Shown piece by piece: positions 34,655 to 45,355 of a stretch of DNA of 64,000 bases. Source of the DNA: Scortum barcoo (taxonomy: Eukaryota; Chordata; Actinopteri; Centrarchiformes; Terapontidae); NCBI GenBank assembly GCA_023238725.1, contig CM041550.1:5155044-5219043 (forward strand), in the 5' to 3' direction. Under the pieces are notes generated by a model. It had not been told where the DNA came from. It made no database searches and saw only the letters and a program-made list of their open reading frames with translations. Each line of letters begins with the position of its first letter. Position 1 is the first letter of the stretch. The translations under genes were made by a program, and so were the position numbers.

Positions 34655-35140
34655 AAGATTCAGATTCAGACTCAGATTCCTTTATTTGTCCCACAGCAAG
34701 GGGAAAAATTTACGGTAACGCAACAGCAGCGAAAACACACAATGTAAAATAGACAGTAAGAAATGCAAGACATAGAATAAACTAAGAAATAATAATAAAA
34801 TATAGAATATAAAAAATAAATAAAAATATGAATAAAATAAAAATAAAGATAATAAAGAATAAAGTAGTCCAAGATAATCATTATAACTATGACTGTAAGT
34901 ATACCTGTACATAGTACAGAGGGAGTGTGCCTGAGAATATACATATACATATAAGAAATATATAGTATCTCAGGTATAAATGAGTGCAAAACAGTGAACA
35001 GTGAAATGAACAGCGAACAGAAGTGTAGCGTTATTGCACAGAGGCCAGTTATAAAATCAGTTATTTCTTGTTTATTTGTTTATTGTCTATTGTCTGCAGA
35101 CTAGCGGGCATTTTGTTTGTTGTGTAGTCTGACAGCGAGG
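34655..35140 (-). mobile_element. LINE 3' end inserted in lectin intron
   Basis: The minus strand starts with the last ORF2 codons (AVRLHNKQNAR, stop near 35103), passes through the 3' UTR and ends ATAAAGGAATCTGAGTCTGAATC. It is the same family as 40793-42348 but 5'-truncated. Lectin intron resumes at about 35160 (GTGCAGTAACCTCACTGCAG). Confidence 0.75.
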
Positions 35141-35526
35141 TTGAACCCCACAAGACTTTGATCACTTACACGTGCAGTAACCTCACTGCAGATTTTTTTC
35201 AGGGTAACATTTACCTTTAGTATCCATTAACTAATGTGTCTATTAAATGTATATGTACTGAATTAAGTCAATACATAAAACTGTCTCTCATTAGAAGGAA
35301 TCAGAAAATAAGCAGTTTCATTAAATTGTGCATAAAAATCATGTGAGATTTTATGACATGACGTCCAGAGCTGGATTTTTAACTGATATGCTGATCTACA
35401 GGAGAAGACATGCAGCATGAGTTGGACCTCAATGATGCACTTGTGCTTGTCAGAAATGAATATCTAAGGTTAGAAGAGTGCAATGAGGGATCAATATTTG
35501 CAAACACACACACACTCACACTGTAC
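35141..35526. other. Spacer, no gene
   Basis: Remainder of lectin-like intron followed by unassigned A+T-rich sequence and a short CA run next to the antisense lectin exon. Confidence 0.5.
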
Positions 35527-35669
35527 CTGTTCTTCAGTGCTGCCTATGACAACCAGGTCGGCTCCTCTGCTCCTGCAGTCGTCTCTGCCTCTCGTCCATG
35601 AACCAGACTCAGAGGAGAGGAGAGGACAGGAACACATGAACGACCTCCATCCTGCTGGACAAGTTTTCT
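35527..35669 (-). CDS. Antisense, divergent C-type lectin exon E4
   Basis: The minus strand has an AG acceptor (CTCCAG at 35670 on), then exactly 143 nt, then a GT donor (GTACAG), the same length and phase as E4 in the array. It reads TCPAGW, a Cys-X-Cys, SSESGSW, CRSRGADLVVI and STEEQ without a stop. The sequence is clearly divergent from the plus-strand E4 copies (SFMCSC versus MLSCTC). No neighbouring E3 or E5 was found on this strand. It is a lone exon of another paralogue, possibly a relic. Confidence 0.7.
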
Positions 35670-35760
35670 CTGGAGCACAAAACATTTGAAATTAAGAGCC
35701 AGTCTGTCTATGTCAAAGTTACAGTAGGAGGGTTAAAACATGCATGTTCAGCACAGATAC

Positions 35761-36984
35761 TGTCATGTTTCAATCCATGCCCTGTTTGTTTTTTGGCCTT
35801 GTGTTTTCTTGTGTCTCATGTTCCTTGTATTTTCCATGTCAGGTTGTTATGTCTTGTCACGTCTGTTAGGTTTTCATGTCCGTCATGTTTCTGTTTCTGG
35901 TTCTGCCTCATGTTTCTTGTATCGTCTTGTGTTCAGTGTGTTTAGTAGGTTTCTTGTGTTGCTTGTCTCCTCCTTGTCGGTCATGCCCTGTGTCTTGTGT
36001 TAGTTCTTGTCTCTTGTCTTTGAGTCATCCACAGTTCTGCTCACGTCCTGTTTTATTTTGTATTCCCTCCTCTCCTCACATGTCTGTCACGTGACTTCCC
36101 ATCCTTCTATCATGTCCCGACTATCTGTTGAATGTCATGTCTGGTTTCTTGTTCTGGCGTGTCATGTTTTACTTTGTCTGCACTATAAACCTTTGTCATC
36201 GTAACAAACACTTCCATACCACAGTAGGACTGATGTTTACTGATGTTTCATCATTGCACTGATGTTTACTGATGTTTACTGATGTCCTAGCCATGCACTT
36301 TATGGTCTTTTTTGCATTCCACACACAATTTACTCTACTGTTCAGTCATATCTGCTACATATCCATATTCACCTGTGCAATAACACCTCACCACAGCACA
36401 TCTAACTGGGTGAGGCTGTGTATATAAATACTGTTTCTGTTTCTGTTTCTTTCTTTTTTTTCTGTTATTATTATTACTATTCTTCACTATTTATTGTAAA
36501 TACTGTTTTTTATGTCTTGTGTGTTTTTTCATCTACTATTTAATGTCTCTTTTACTTGTTTTTTGAGCTGCTGTGACAGTGGAATTTCCCCACTGTGGGA
36601 TCAATAAAAGATCTTATCTTATCTTATCTTATCTTTGAAACCCTAACTCTCCCTCTCGTTTCAGGTCCCTTGACTTCCTGCCCTTGTGTGTTTCCTGCCT
36701 GTGTGATTGTCTGCCCTGCTCCTGATTGTTTCCACCTGTTCCCCATTACCTTAAGTGTATATATAGTCCGCGTCTTCCCTTGTCTTGTTGTCAGATTGTT
36801 GACCATATCTATGTTGTTCATGTTCCTGTCTGCGTTCTTATGTGTCACAGACTATCGATCCTGCCATCAAGCCACGTCATAGATACCAAGCCTGTTTTGT
36901 AAGACTTTTCTTTATTAAAGACCTGCAAACCTTCCCCGGAGTCTGCGTCCTGCATTTAGGTCCACCTGCTCTGTGTGGAACGTG
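35761..36984 (+). repeat. LTR of a third retroelement, split by a LINE tail
   Basis: Starts TGTCATGTTTCAATCC and continues to about 36984 (CTGTGTGGAACGTGG). A near-identical copy runs from 52480 to 53212. Between 36178 and 36635 this copy has an insertion ending in ATCAATAAAAGATCTTATC with CTTAT repeats. Contains TATATATAG (about 36760) and a TTTATTAAAG polyadenylation-like region. It encodes nothing. Confidence 0.65.
36178..36635 (+). mobile_element. LINE 3' UTR insertion
   Basis: Ends with CCCCACTGTGGGATCAATAAAAG followed by four CTTAT repeats, a LINE 3' terminus. It interrupts the LTR at a point where the sister copy at 52890 is continuous. Confidence 0.65.
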
Positions 36985-37581
36985 GAAAGCCAAGATCAGG
37001 AGGCGTTAGTGTGTAAAATAATTGCCCATCAGTACCTGATCAGGCTCACTTAAGGTGGATTGATATTTAAGGTGGATCAGCCAACCCTGCTGCAAATGTT
37101 ATTTGAGACCTGTCGCTTGATAAACACAAATGTGACATGTTCTTGAATATTTTACTGTGATAACCAGTGCTTTCACTCAGGACATACTTGCTGTTGTGAC
37201 AAAAAGAATTCAAATATGTATGAAATCATTTCAGCTGGAAGGTTAATTTAACTATTTAACAGGTGACTTATTCTAAAGACATATGAGTGCTGCACTCGAG
37301 TCCGACATCTAGTTTAATGTGGTTTGTCAGCTGTGGTGAAAACTGACATTGTGCTGGTTGTGGCTTTCAATGTAATCATGAGCAGAATTAAAAGCTATGA
37401 AAATGTATTCTCAAGTGTCTTTCTGTCTCTTTTCTGCACCTGTTATTGTCAGTTCTGCAGAAACATTTCTTCAACAAGGAGGTCAGAGTGTTTTTTTTTC
37501 TTAAGGACACCTCATCAGGATAAATGCTCACTGACACTCAGACCTGAACTCTGAACCTCTGGATAAAAGATCATCTGTCTT
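36985..37581 (+). other. Flank repeated at 59293-59900
   Basis: No gene. Includes GCCAAGATCAGGAGG and lectin spacer (TTCTGCACCTGTTATTGTCAG). It continues across the LINE junction in both copies, showing segmental duplication. Confidence 0.6.
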
Positions 37582-38065
37582 TTAACTTTTGTGTGGAGAA
37601 CACCGTACCCACCAGGACTGTTACGGAGCTTTCTCCAACAGCAAGCCCTGGATTACCCCGGACATTAAGGCTCTCCTGAAGGAGAAGAAGAGAGCTTTTG
37701 TGTCTGGAAACAAAGAGGAGCTGAAGTCTGTGCAGAGGGAGCTGAGGAGGATGATCAGGAAGGGGAAGAGACAGCTACAGGAGGAAGATGGAGCACCAGC
37801 TGCAGCAGAACAACATCTGTGGTGTCTGGAAGGGACTTAAGACCATCTCGGGCTTCAAGGAGCCAAAGTCCCAGCCTGTGGGAGACCAGGGGTGGGCAAA
37901 TGACCTGAACTTATTCTTCAGCAGATTTGATCAAGCATCCGCCCCTCCCAGGGCCCAGTCTCCCATCTGCTGCAACCCCCATCACAGTCTGTGCCCCCCA
38001 CTGCTCCACTGCTCCTCCTGACCTTCAGCCCACCCACCCATGACACTTTCAGTTCAGTTCACTTA
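37582..38065 (+). pseudogene. LINE ORF2 segment between endonuclease and RT
   Basis: Reads NSKPWITPDIKALLKEKKRAF, then RMIRKGKRQLQEED and, after a shift, ICGVWKGLKTISGFKEP and DLNLFFSRFD. This linker is characteristic of APE-type non-LTR retrotransposons. The left junction (CTTTTAAC then TTTTGTGTGG) interrupts lectin spacer that resumes at 42349. The LINE is 5'-truncated and is interrupted by Harbinger at 38066. Confidence 0.8.
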
Positions 38066-38502
38066 CCCCTTTTCCACTAAGGTGAACCTAGTGACAAGCT
38101 CAGTGTTCTGGGCTACCTTCAATTTGCTCAGTTCTGGGCTGGTGCTAGTGCCGGTTCGCAAGGTGTTCAACCAAACTTGTTCTGGGCTGGTGCTAATTTG
38201 TTTTTGACTTCAACTTTGACCAACGTTCCAAGAAAAGCTTGAACAAGAACTTCGTTTGCATTCCCACCAGCTTTACGGGCTAGAGAGCCACTTACGTCAC
38301 TCTGTCTTCAATTTCCCAGCACAAGTGACAACTTCAGGCACAAGACAACAACAATGGCTGGCTGGCAGGCGGGCGCTCCGTACCTCAATGGTGTTGTTCC
38401 TTGGCTTTGAAAATCTACATTGGCATCAAACAAAATGGCATCCAAAATGACTGTTCCAAACATGCATTGTTGCAGTTGCTTTACAAGACTGTTACAACAA
38501 CA

Positions 38503-39600
38503 ATGGCGCGCCGTATTGCTGCTATTGAAAATCTACGATTGGCATCCATTTATCTGCGTTGTTGCTACAGAAGAAAGGTAATTATCTAACACATTTTGAT
38601 TCTGAACGTGAAGGTGTTATTGTTAGCCTTTGTTGTAATAAGATGCTAACATGCTAGCTAGCTAGCATTAGCTACTACACATCAGTCACATTGCACATTA
38701 AACAAATTTAATGCGATTAAACAAATTTAATGAACAACTGACACACCAATTTCCACCTTTACAGGTAATCCTGCGGCTGAGCAAGGTGGTGAGCAAGGTT
38801 ACCTGTTACGGAGGTCACCTGTTGTTTAGGCTTACACGATCATCACGCCATCTCACCTTTTACTGGTGGGACACAATTGTTCCGGATTTCAGCCCGCATT
38901 TCAGTTCGTGCAGAATTTCATCGTGTTTCCCGGGAGTCATTTGACTACATCTGCGGTCGGGTCGGTCATGTCATGAGGAAAAGGAACACGAATTACCACG
39001 CTTGTTGTCCCAGTGTCCCAGTCCGCAAGTCAGAGGCAATTGCAATTGCCATCTGGAAAGCTGTGGCCACAGGCAGCGAGTACAGGACCATCAGCCATCT
39101 TTTTGGGGGAGGCCAGAGCACTGTGGCTAATTGTGCTTGTAGGACTTTAGGACTTCTGCAACACAGTGATCATGGTGCTGCTTCGTGCCCATATCGCATT
39201 TCCTGACACTGACAAGCTGGTTGGAATGGCCACTTTCTTCGAAAATCGTTGGGGAGTACCACAGTGTGTTGGAGCAATAGATGGAAGCCACATTCCCATA
39301 ATTGCACCAGAGCAGTATGCCCGAGACTACTACAACCGGAAAGGATGGCATTCAGTTGTTCTACAAGCGGTTGTGGACGGCAAAGGTCTCTTCTGGGATG
39401 TATGTGTTGGCTATCCAGGGAGTGTGCACGACGCAAGAGTACTGCAGCAGTCACAGCTGTGGGAAGCCCTAAGTGATGGGGAAGTACTTGGGCAAAACAA
39501 AGTGGACTATCTCTGGCTGCAACGTTGGACATTACCTGATTGGTGACCCGGCCTACCCCATGCAGAATTGGCTCATGAAACCCTTTTTGACACCGGCATA
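38503..39600 (+). pseudogene. Harbinger transposase (HARBI1-like DDE_Tnp_4), frameshifted
   Basis: First exon 38503-38577 (MARRIAAIENL) with a GT donor; acceptor at 38763-38764. Then SFDYICGRVGHVMRKR-like sequence (about 38940), AIWKA..TGSEYRTISHLFG (39050-39105), and an open block 39166-39546 with VGAIDGSHIPI (first catalytic Asp), YYNRKGWHSVVLQ and GYPGSVHDARVL (second Asp). LIGDPAYP follows in another frame near 39540. The third acidic residue region is disturbed. In a live element it cuts at the terminal repeats with help from the Myb-like partner. Confidence 0.8.
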
Positions 39601-40086
39601 CATATTACATATCATATTACACATTGGACTTGTATTTGCTGTTTACATCGGTCCATGTTGTGTATGTCTTATTATATGTATTAAGGCTCTATTCTGTGTC
39701 AGGTAGACTTTCATGTGTTAACAATAAATCTTACCTCGTCTGGTTGACGATGACGATGTGGTGGATGGTGTGGATGAGCTGCAGTGCCGTGGTGGCAGAA
39801 GCCCTTGGTCGGCACCATCAATGTCTTTGATGGCAGACAGCTCTTTAAACAACAACAACAAAAACAAGAAATCAGTGCTTCAAACCACAAACTCTTGTAA
39901 CACACTTTATACAATGTTAGAGCTTTGTTAAGGAAAAGGCTAACTAACGTAACGTTGGAAATTGCTAATGCTAACTTTATTTATTGTTACCACGGGTAGC
40001 TAGCTGTTGCCCAAGCAAGCCCAGCGTTACTGGTGTTACCAATGTACACTGATGTGAGACATTTGTAATATTAGCTCGTAAAACAG

Positions 40087-40530
40087 CTAGACATTGCCTA
40101 ATTCATTGTCAGTAAGGCTGAAACATAAAAAATAAAACTTACGAGGATCTGTGGAACTTTGAAAGGTATTATCTACCATACACTCGAGCATCACTGTTGC
40201 CGAGTTCAGGGCCCCGGTCAGCTGGCATGCCGGTCTGTCGCTGAGTACCGAGTTGAGCAGATCAAAGTGTGGACTTTTCCTCGGCCAACCAGCGCCGCTT
40301 CTCCTCAGCTCCCTTTTCTGGTCCCTGTAGTCCTTTTTTAGCTTTTTCAGTTTGTTGTTTATTTGTTCTATGTTGCGGTCGTATCCCGCTGTCGCCATCT
40401 CCCGCTGGAGCTCCATGAACACCGGCTTTGTGCTCCCTTTGCTCCATCTAGTTTGTTTTGAATTTCTGTGGAAGACCACAGTACAAGGAGACAGTTAGTC
40501 TCCTTCACGTACCATTGCTGTTGGAGTTTA
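40087..40530 (-). pseudogene. Harbinger Myb/SANT-like partner protein
   Basis: On the minus strand, KPVFMELQREMATAGYDRN, then INNKLKKLKKDYRDQK and AGWPRKSPHFDLLNSVL, the Myb/SANT-like DNA-binding fold of the second Harbinger protein, which in known systems brings the transposase to DNA. The first helix (CLLVLWSSTEIQNKLDG) lies upstream in another frame (about 40440-40500), so one frameshift separates them. The gene is absent from the duplicate at 60.4-62.4 kb. Confidence 0.7.
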
Positions 40531-40792
40531 GCGATCCATTGTTCTAGTCTTCTCTTTTCTTCGCTTCTTCTATTCTTTTCTTGCTGGTTTTTTAAAAATG
40601 GAAGCCTCAAAGTTTTGGTTGGTCTTATTGGTCACGATAATCCCGCCCCCAGCCCGTGACGTAAGTGGTTCTTGGTTCTAGACCAGCGCAGAGTTGGTGC
40701 CGCAGTTCTTAGGCAGTCGAAACAGGAAGAACTGGTTCCAGATTAGGCACCGGCTCCGAACCAGCCCTGGAACTGCTCTGGTGGAAAAGGGG

Positions 40793-42005
40793 TAACTCTG
40801 TCCTGTTCCCCTAACCCCCCCTCGATCAACACCTCCAGTACAGTACAGGCCAGGTAGCCTTGATGTCTCATCTGATGAAGACGCTGGAGAGACTGGTCCT
40901 CGTCCATCTGCGCCCGCTGGTGAGCTCCTTCATGGACCTGCTGCAGTTCACCTACCAGCCTGACATCAGGGGTGGATGATGCCTTCATCTACCTCCTTCA
41001 CACCTCCCTCACTCACCTGGAGAAGGCTGGAAGCACTGTGAGGATCATGTTCTTTGATTTCTCCAGTGCATTCAACACCATCCAGCCCAGGCTGCTGGGG
41101 GACAAGCTGCAGCTAGCTGGGGTGGATCCATCACCTCACTACATGGATTCTGGACTACCTCACACACAGACCACAGTTTGTGAGGGTGCAGGGCTTTGAG
41201 TCAGATCAGGCTTCTCTGCAGCACCGGTGCTCCACAGGGAACGGTTCTGGCTCCTTTCCTGTTCACCCTCTACACTGCAGACTTTTTATACAACACACCA
41301 TCCTGTCATCTCGAGACGTTCTCTGACGACTCTGCTGTTTTTGGCCTCATCACAGATGGGGACGATAGAGAGTACAGATGGACTTATTCAGGACTTTGCG
41401 GACTGGTGCAGATCAACGCTGGTAAAACCAAGGAGCTGGTGGTGGATTTCCGCAGGCGTAGACACACTCCGCCTGCACCGGTGAGCATCCAGGGAACGGA
41501 CATCGACACTGTGAAGTCCTACAAGTACCTGGGTGTTCACCTAAATGACAGTCTGGACTGGTCGGACAACACCAATGCCCTTGTCAAGAAGGGCAACAGC
41601 AGACTGTTCCTGCTCAGGAGGCTGAGGTCTTTTGGAGTGCAGGGACCACTCCTCCTCAGGACCTTTTATGACTCTGTGGTGGCATCAGCCATCTTTTATG
41701 GGATAGTCTGCTGGGCCAGCAGCATCACGGACAGGGAACAGGAGGAGAATGGACAGACTGGTGAGGAGGGCCAGCTCTGTCCTGGGATGCCCCTGGACTC
41801 AGTGGAGGTGGTGGGAAACGGGAGGATGATGGCTAAGCTGTCATCCCTGTTAAACAACACGTCCCACCCTCTACAGGACACTCTGACAGCTCTGGGCAGC
41901 TCCTTCAGTGAGCGGCTGCTCCATCCACGCTGTGTGAAGGAGAGGTACCGCAGGTCCTTCCTGCCTGCTGCTGTCAGACTGCACAACAAACAAAATGCCC
42001 GCTAG
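40793..42005 (+). pseudogene. LINE reverse transcriptase, C-terminal half
   Basis: Continues the LINE after Harbinger: LMKTLERLVLVHLRP, YLLHTSLTHLEKAGSTV, FFDFSSAFNTIQP, GAPQGTVLAPFLFTLYTADF, a catalytic FSDD (about 41318), KSYKYLGVHLNDSLDW, and a long open tail ending LHNKQNAR and TAG at 42003-42005. Frameshifts occur near 41160-41200 and 41370-41410 (deleted segment). Non-LTR type, probably in the CR1/L2/Rex1 range. Confidence 0.85.
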
Positions 42006-42348
42006 TCTGCAGATAATAGACAATAAACAAATAAATAACTGACTAATAACTGGACTCTTGCACAATACACTCCACTTCACTTCAATTCACTGTTTCACTG
42101 TTTTCACTTTTTTTTCTACTTGAGATATTATAAATTTCTTATATGTATTCTCAGGCACATCCTCTCTCTGTACTGTGTACAGGTATAATTATAATTATTT
42201 CTTTTTAGATTTTTTCTTTTTTTCTTATTTTATGTCCTGCATTTGCTACTATTTATTTTCCACTGTGTGTCTCTCACTGCTGTTACACTGTGAATTTCCC
42301 CGCTGTGGGACTAATAAAGGAAATCTGAATCTGAATAAATCCAACCAC
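42006..42348 (+). mobile_element. LINE 3' UTR and tail
   Basis: Runs from the ORF2 stop to CCGCTGTGGGACTAATAAAGG and GAATCTGAAT repeats. Lectin spacer resumes at CACAGCCTCATATTC, as expected for an insertion. Confidence 0.75.
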
Positions 42349-42930
42349 AGCCTCATATTCACATGTGGCTAATACCGCCCTCTTGTGGCCATGTGAATTG
42401 AAACTGCCGTCTGTCAGAGGGAAATGTGTTGTGATGCCACAAAGCTTCATGAGGAGGAGACAGTGGTTAAAGAAGTATTCAGATCTGTTAGTAAAAGTAC
42501 AAATACTACAAAATAGAAATGCTCAGTTTCAACAAAAATCCTGCATCAAAATTGTTGTTAAACTATGTAAGTATAAGCAGGAAAATGTACTGTAAAAAAT
42601 CCTCCCTCTCACTGTAATACCAGTATATATTCTATAATTACATTATTATTGCTCAAGCACTAATGTAAAAGCAGGAGTTTACTGGAGTTGGTTGGGGTGG
42701 AGCATTTTGAACATGCATCAATCAGCGTGTTATTTTTTTCATCAATTAACTGATTGTTTTGTTATTTGAAATAACAAAACAATACAATACAATACAAAAC
42801 AATAATTATTCTATAATTACATTATTATTGATTGTTTTGTTATTTGAAATAAATTGAAATTAAGTAATGCAAAAGAAAATGAATAGTTTTATTTGAAAAA
42901 ACATCATGTTAATGTCTTTTCCTAATGCAG

Positions 42931-43068
<138 letters not shown>

Positions 43069-43168
43069 CGTTTTAGTCTTCTGTGATTGTAATATGTGTG
43101 GACTGTAGGTTGCCAACTACTTTTAGCACTTCTTGGCACTTGTGACTTCCTCAGAGGTTAAAAGCTGA

Positions 43169-43180
43169 GAAACTGAAACC
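43169..43180 (+). promoter_or_regulatory. ISRE-like site upstream of lectin C E1
   Basis: GAAACTGAAACC lies 93 bp before the E1 ATG at 43273. The sequence and spacing match copy B. Confidence 0.5.
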
Positions 43181-43272
43181 AGCAGACCATCATCCTTTAC
43201 ATATATGTGTATGTATCACTGTCCGTGCTGCAGATCTGACTTCCTGTGTCATATTTTCCCACAGTATGAGCG

Positions 43273-43745
43273 ATGGAGGAGATCTATGTCAACGTTGAAT
43301 GCAGCAAACCTGTCGAACTAAGACCTTCAACAACTCAGTCAGGTAAGACTGTGAGTGTTCAGTCTATTCACAGTTGTGAATAGATGTATATAATAAAGAT
43401 CAAAGATAATATTTTGATTTCTGTCAGGAATGCATCACAAATTTAAGAATTTAGGAGCCTGTAAAGTAAAATTTGTATTGTTTTATATTTCTTCTTGTGA
43501 TTGAACAATAGCTTCCAAACTTTCCTGATTTAAGTGAGTTAACAGTCACATCTATTTTTTACCATCTTTGTGACATGACCTTCTTGATCAGAGAAAGATT
43601 AGCTCGACTAGACTTATTATAATTTACATGTGCAGTAACCTCACTGCAGAGCTGACCCACAAGATATTTGTCACACTTATAAAGTGATGGAGGAAATCTA
43701 TGAAAATGTTGGAAATGAGACATTTGTTTTCTCATCACAGAATCA
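43273..43745 (+). pseudogene. C-type lectin copy C, first exons only
   Basis: E1 43273-43342 is intact (MEEIYVNVECSKPVELRPST, GT donor). E1b starts at 43687 and is open (MEEIYENVGNETFVFSSQNQ), but its donor is missing: the sequence changes to Gypsy gag/integrase at about 43746. No transmembrane, stalk or lectin exons follow before copy D. A truncated unit, unless E1 is spliced to exons of copy D (E2 at 45942). Confidence 0.7.
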
Positions 43746-44625
43746 ACTCAGGAGGACAAATATCTCTCTAGAGGAAAGACAGCGCCGCCTGAGGGAGGGG
43801 TAATGTTTCTACTGCGGTCAACTGGTTCACAAGCGAACCCTGTTTGTGATCAGGCAACAGTTCTGCTGGCCAGCTATGGAAAAGGAAGTCTTCCAGTAAA
43901 TTGCGGCCTATCCAGTCTGCACCCATAATCAGACCTCGCCTCAGGCCCAAATGGGCCTGCTACACCCGTTGCCTGTTCCTCAACATCCATGGTTCCACAT
44001 CTCCATAGACTTTATGACCAGAGCCACCTTCCAAAGGTAACACAGCCATTCTGACTGTGGTTGACTGCTTTTCTAAAATGGCACATTTCATTCCACTGAC
44101 CAAGTTACCCTCTGCTAAGGAGATGGCAGAGGTCATGGTGACTCATATGTTCAGTAATCCATGGTTTTCCCAGTGACATTGTTTCTGACAGAGGACAGAG
44201 GTAGAGGCAGTTCATGTCACATTTTTGGAAGGAGTTTTGCAAGCTCTTTGGTGAAATTGTCAGCATATGCTCCGGCTACCACCCTCAGTCCAATGGCCGG
44301 ACCAAATGGCTCAACCAAGAGCTGTAAACCTGGAGTGATCACCTCACCTGGGTGGAATACACCCACAAGACCCTACCCTCAGCTGCCAGGGGCCTCTCAC
44401 CTTTTCAATGAGCCAATGGCTACCAACCTCCCCTGTTCCCGGCCAATGAAAAGGAGGTCACAGTCCCCTCAGCCTATGCTATGGTCCGACATTGTCGTCG
44501 GACCTGGGTCAGTGGTTGACAGGTTGTCCTGCGGAGCTTGGTCTGGATGAAAGACAGCGGACAAACGCTGATGACCAGCTCCCTCCTACAGGCCAGGCCA
44601 GAGGATGTATCTCTCCACCAAAAAC
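43746..44625 (+). pseudogene. Deleted Gypsy: zinc knuckle joined to integrase
   Basis: Begins ISLEERQRRLREG and CFYCGQL (start of a gag zinc knuckle), then jumps at about 43835 to integrase zinc region (IRQQFCWPAMEKEV), YPVC..NQTSP, the IDFMT core, FPVTLFLTEDRG and the C-terminal part to about 44620. Protease, RT and RNase H are missing. Related to the remnants at 21.0 and 26.8 kb. No LTRs flank it. Confidence 0.75.
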
Positions 44626-45355
44626 TTGGCTCTTCTGAAAGTGTCTTTCTGTCTCTTTCTGCACCTGTTATTGTCAGTTCTGCAGAAACATTTCTTCAAC
44701 AAGGAAGGTGAGAGGTGATCTACAGAGAAGCAGCTTTTTAGCTTTTTAGCTTTTTTATCAGGATAAATTCTCACTGACTAAGACCTGAACCCTGAACCAC
44801 TGGATAAAAGATCATCTGTCTTTTAACCACAGTCTCATATTCACATGTGGCTAATACCGCCCTCTTGTGCCCATGTAAATTGAAACTGTTGTCTGTCTGT
44901 CAGAGGGAAATGTGTTGTGATGCTACAAAGCTTCATGAGGGGGAGACATTGGGTAAAGAAGCATTCAGATCTGTTACTTCAATAAACGTACTAATACTGC
45001 AACATAAAAATGCTCATTTTCAGTGAAAGTCCTGCTTTGAATTTGTTACTTCAAGTAAAACTTGTACGACAAGTATAAGCAAGAAAATGGACTATAATCA
45101 ATAAAAAAGACATTAAAGGGTTCTATAGATAGATAGATAGATAGATAGATAGATTTTTAGTCCTCTGTCTTTGTAATACATGTGGACTGAAAGTTGTCAA
45201 CTACTTTTAGCACTTCTGGCACTTGTGACAAACTCACAAGTTAAAATGCTGAGAAACTGAAACCAGCAGACCATCATCCTTTACATATATGTGTATGTAT
45301 CACTGTCCGTGCTGCAGATCTGACTTCCTGTGTCACATTTTCAACAGTATGAGCG
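44626..45355 (+). promoter_or_regulatory. Lectin D upstream region
   Basis: Lectin spacer, a short (GATA)n tract (45125-45154), ISRE-like GAAACTGAAACC at 45253-45264, the TACATATATGTG block and GACTTCCTGTGTC before E1 at 45356. Nearly identical to the copy B and C upstream regions. Confidence 0.5.
45253..45264 (+). promoter_or_regulatory. ISRE-like site upstream of lectin D E1
   Basis: GAAACTGAAACC fits GAAANNGAAAC and lies about 92 bp before the E1 ATG. It is conserved among copies while nearby sequence has indels. Confidence 0.5.

Larger units (their letters stand above)
38066..40792. mobile_element. PIF/Harbinger DNA transposon nested in the LINE
   Basis: Left terminus CCCCTTTTCCAC and right terminus GTGGAAAAGGGG are perfect inverted repeats, 2727 bp apart, flanked by TTA on the left and TAA on the right (a shared TA). 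Inside are two oppositely oriented genes, a DDE transposase and a Myb/SANT-like protein, the canonical Harbinger pair. LINE sequence lies on both sides, so it landed in the LINE. Confidence 0.85.

Noticed and set aside
35740..36094. Hydrophobic Cys/Val/Leu-rich open frames, also at 52528-52813
   Set aside because: They fall inside a repeated LTR. The apparent conservation is at DNA level and two frames are equally open.
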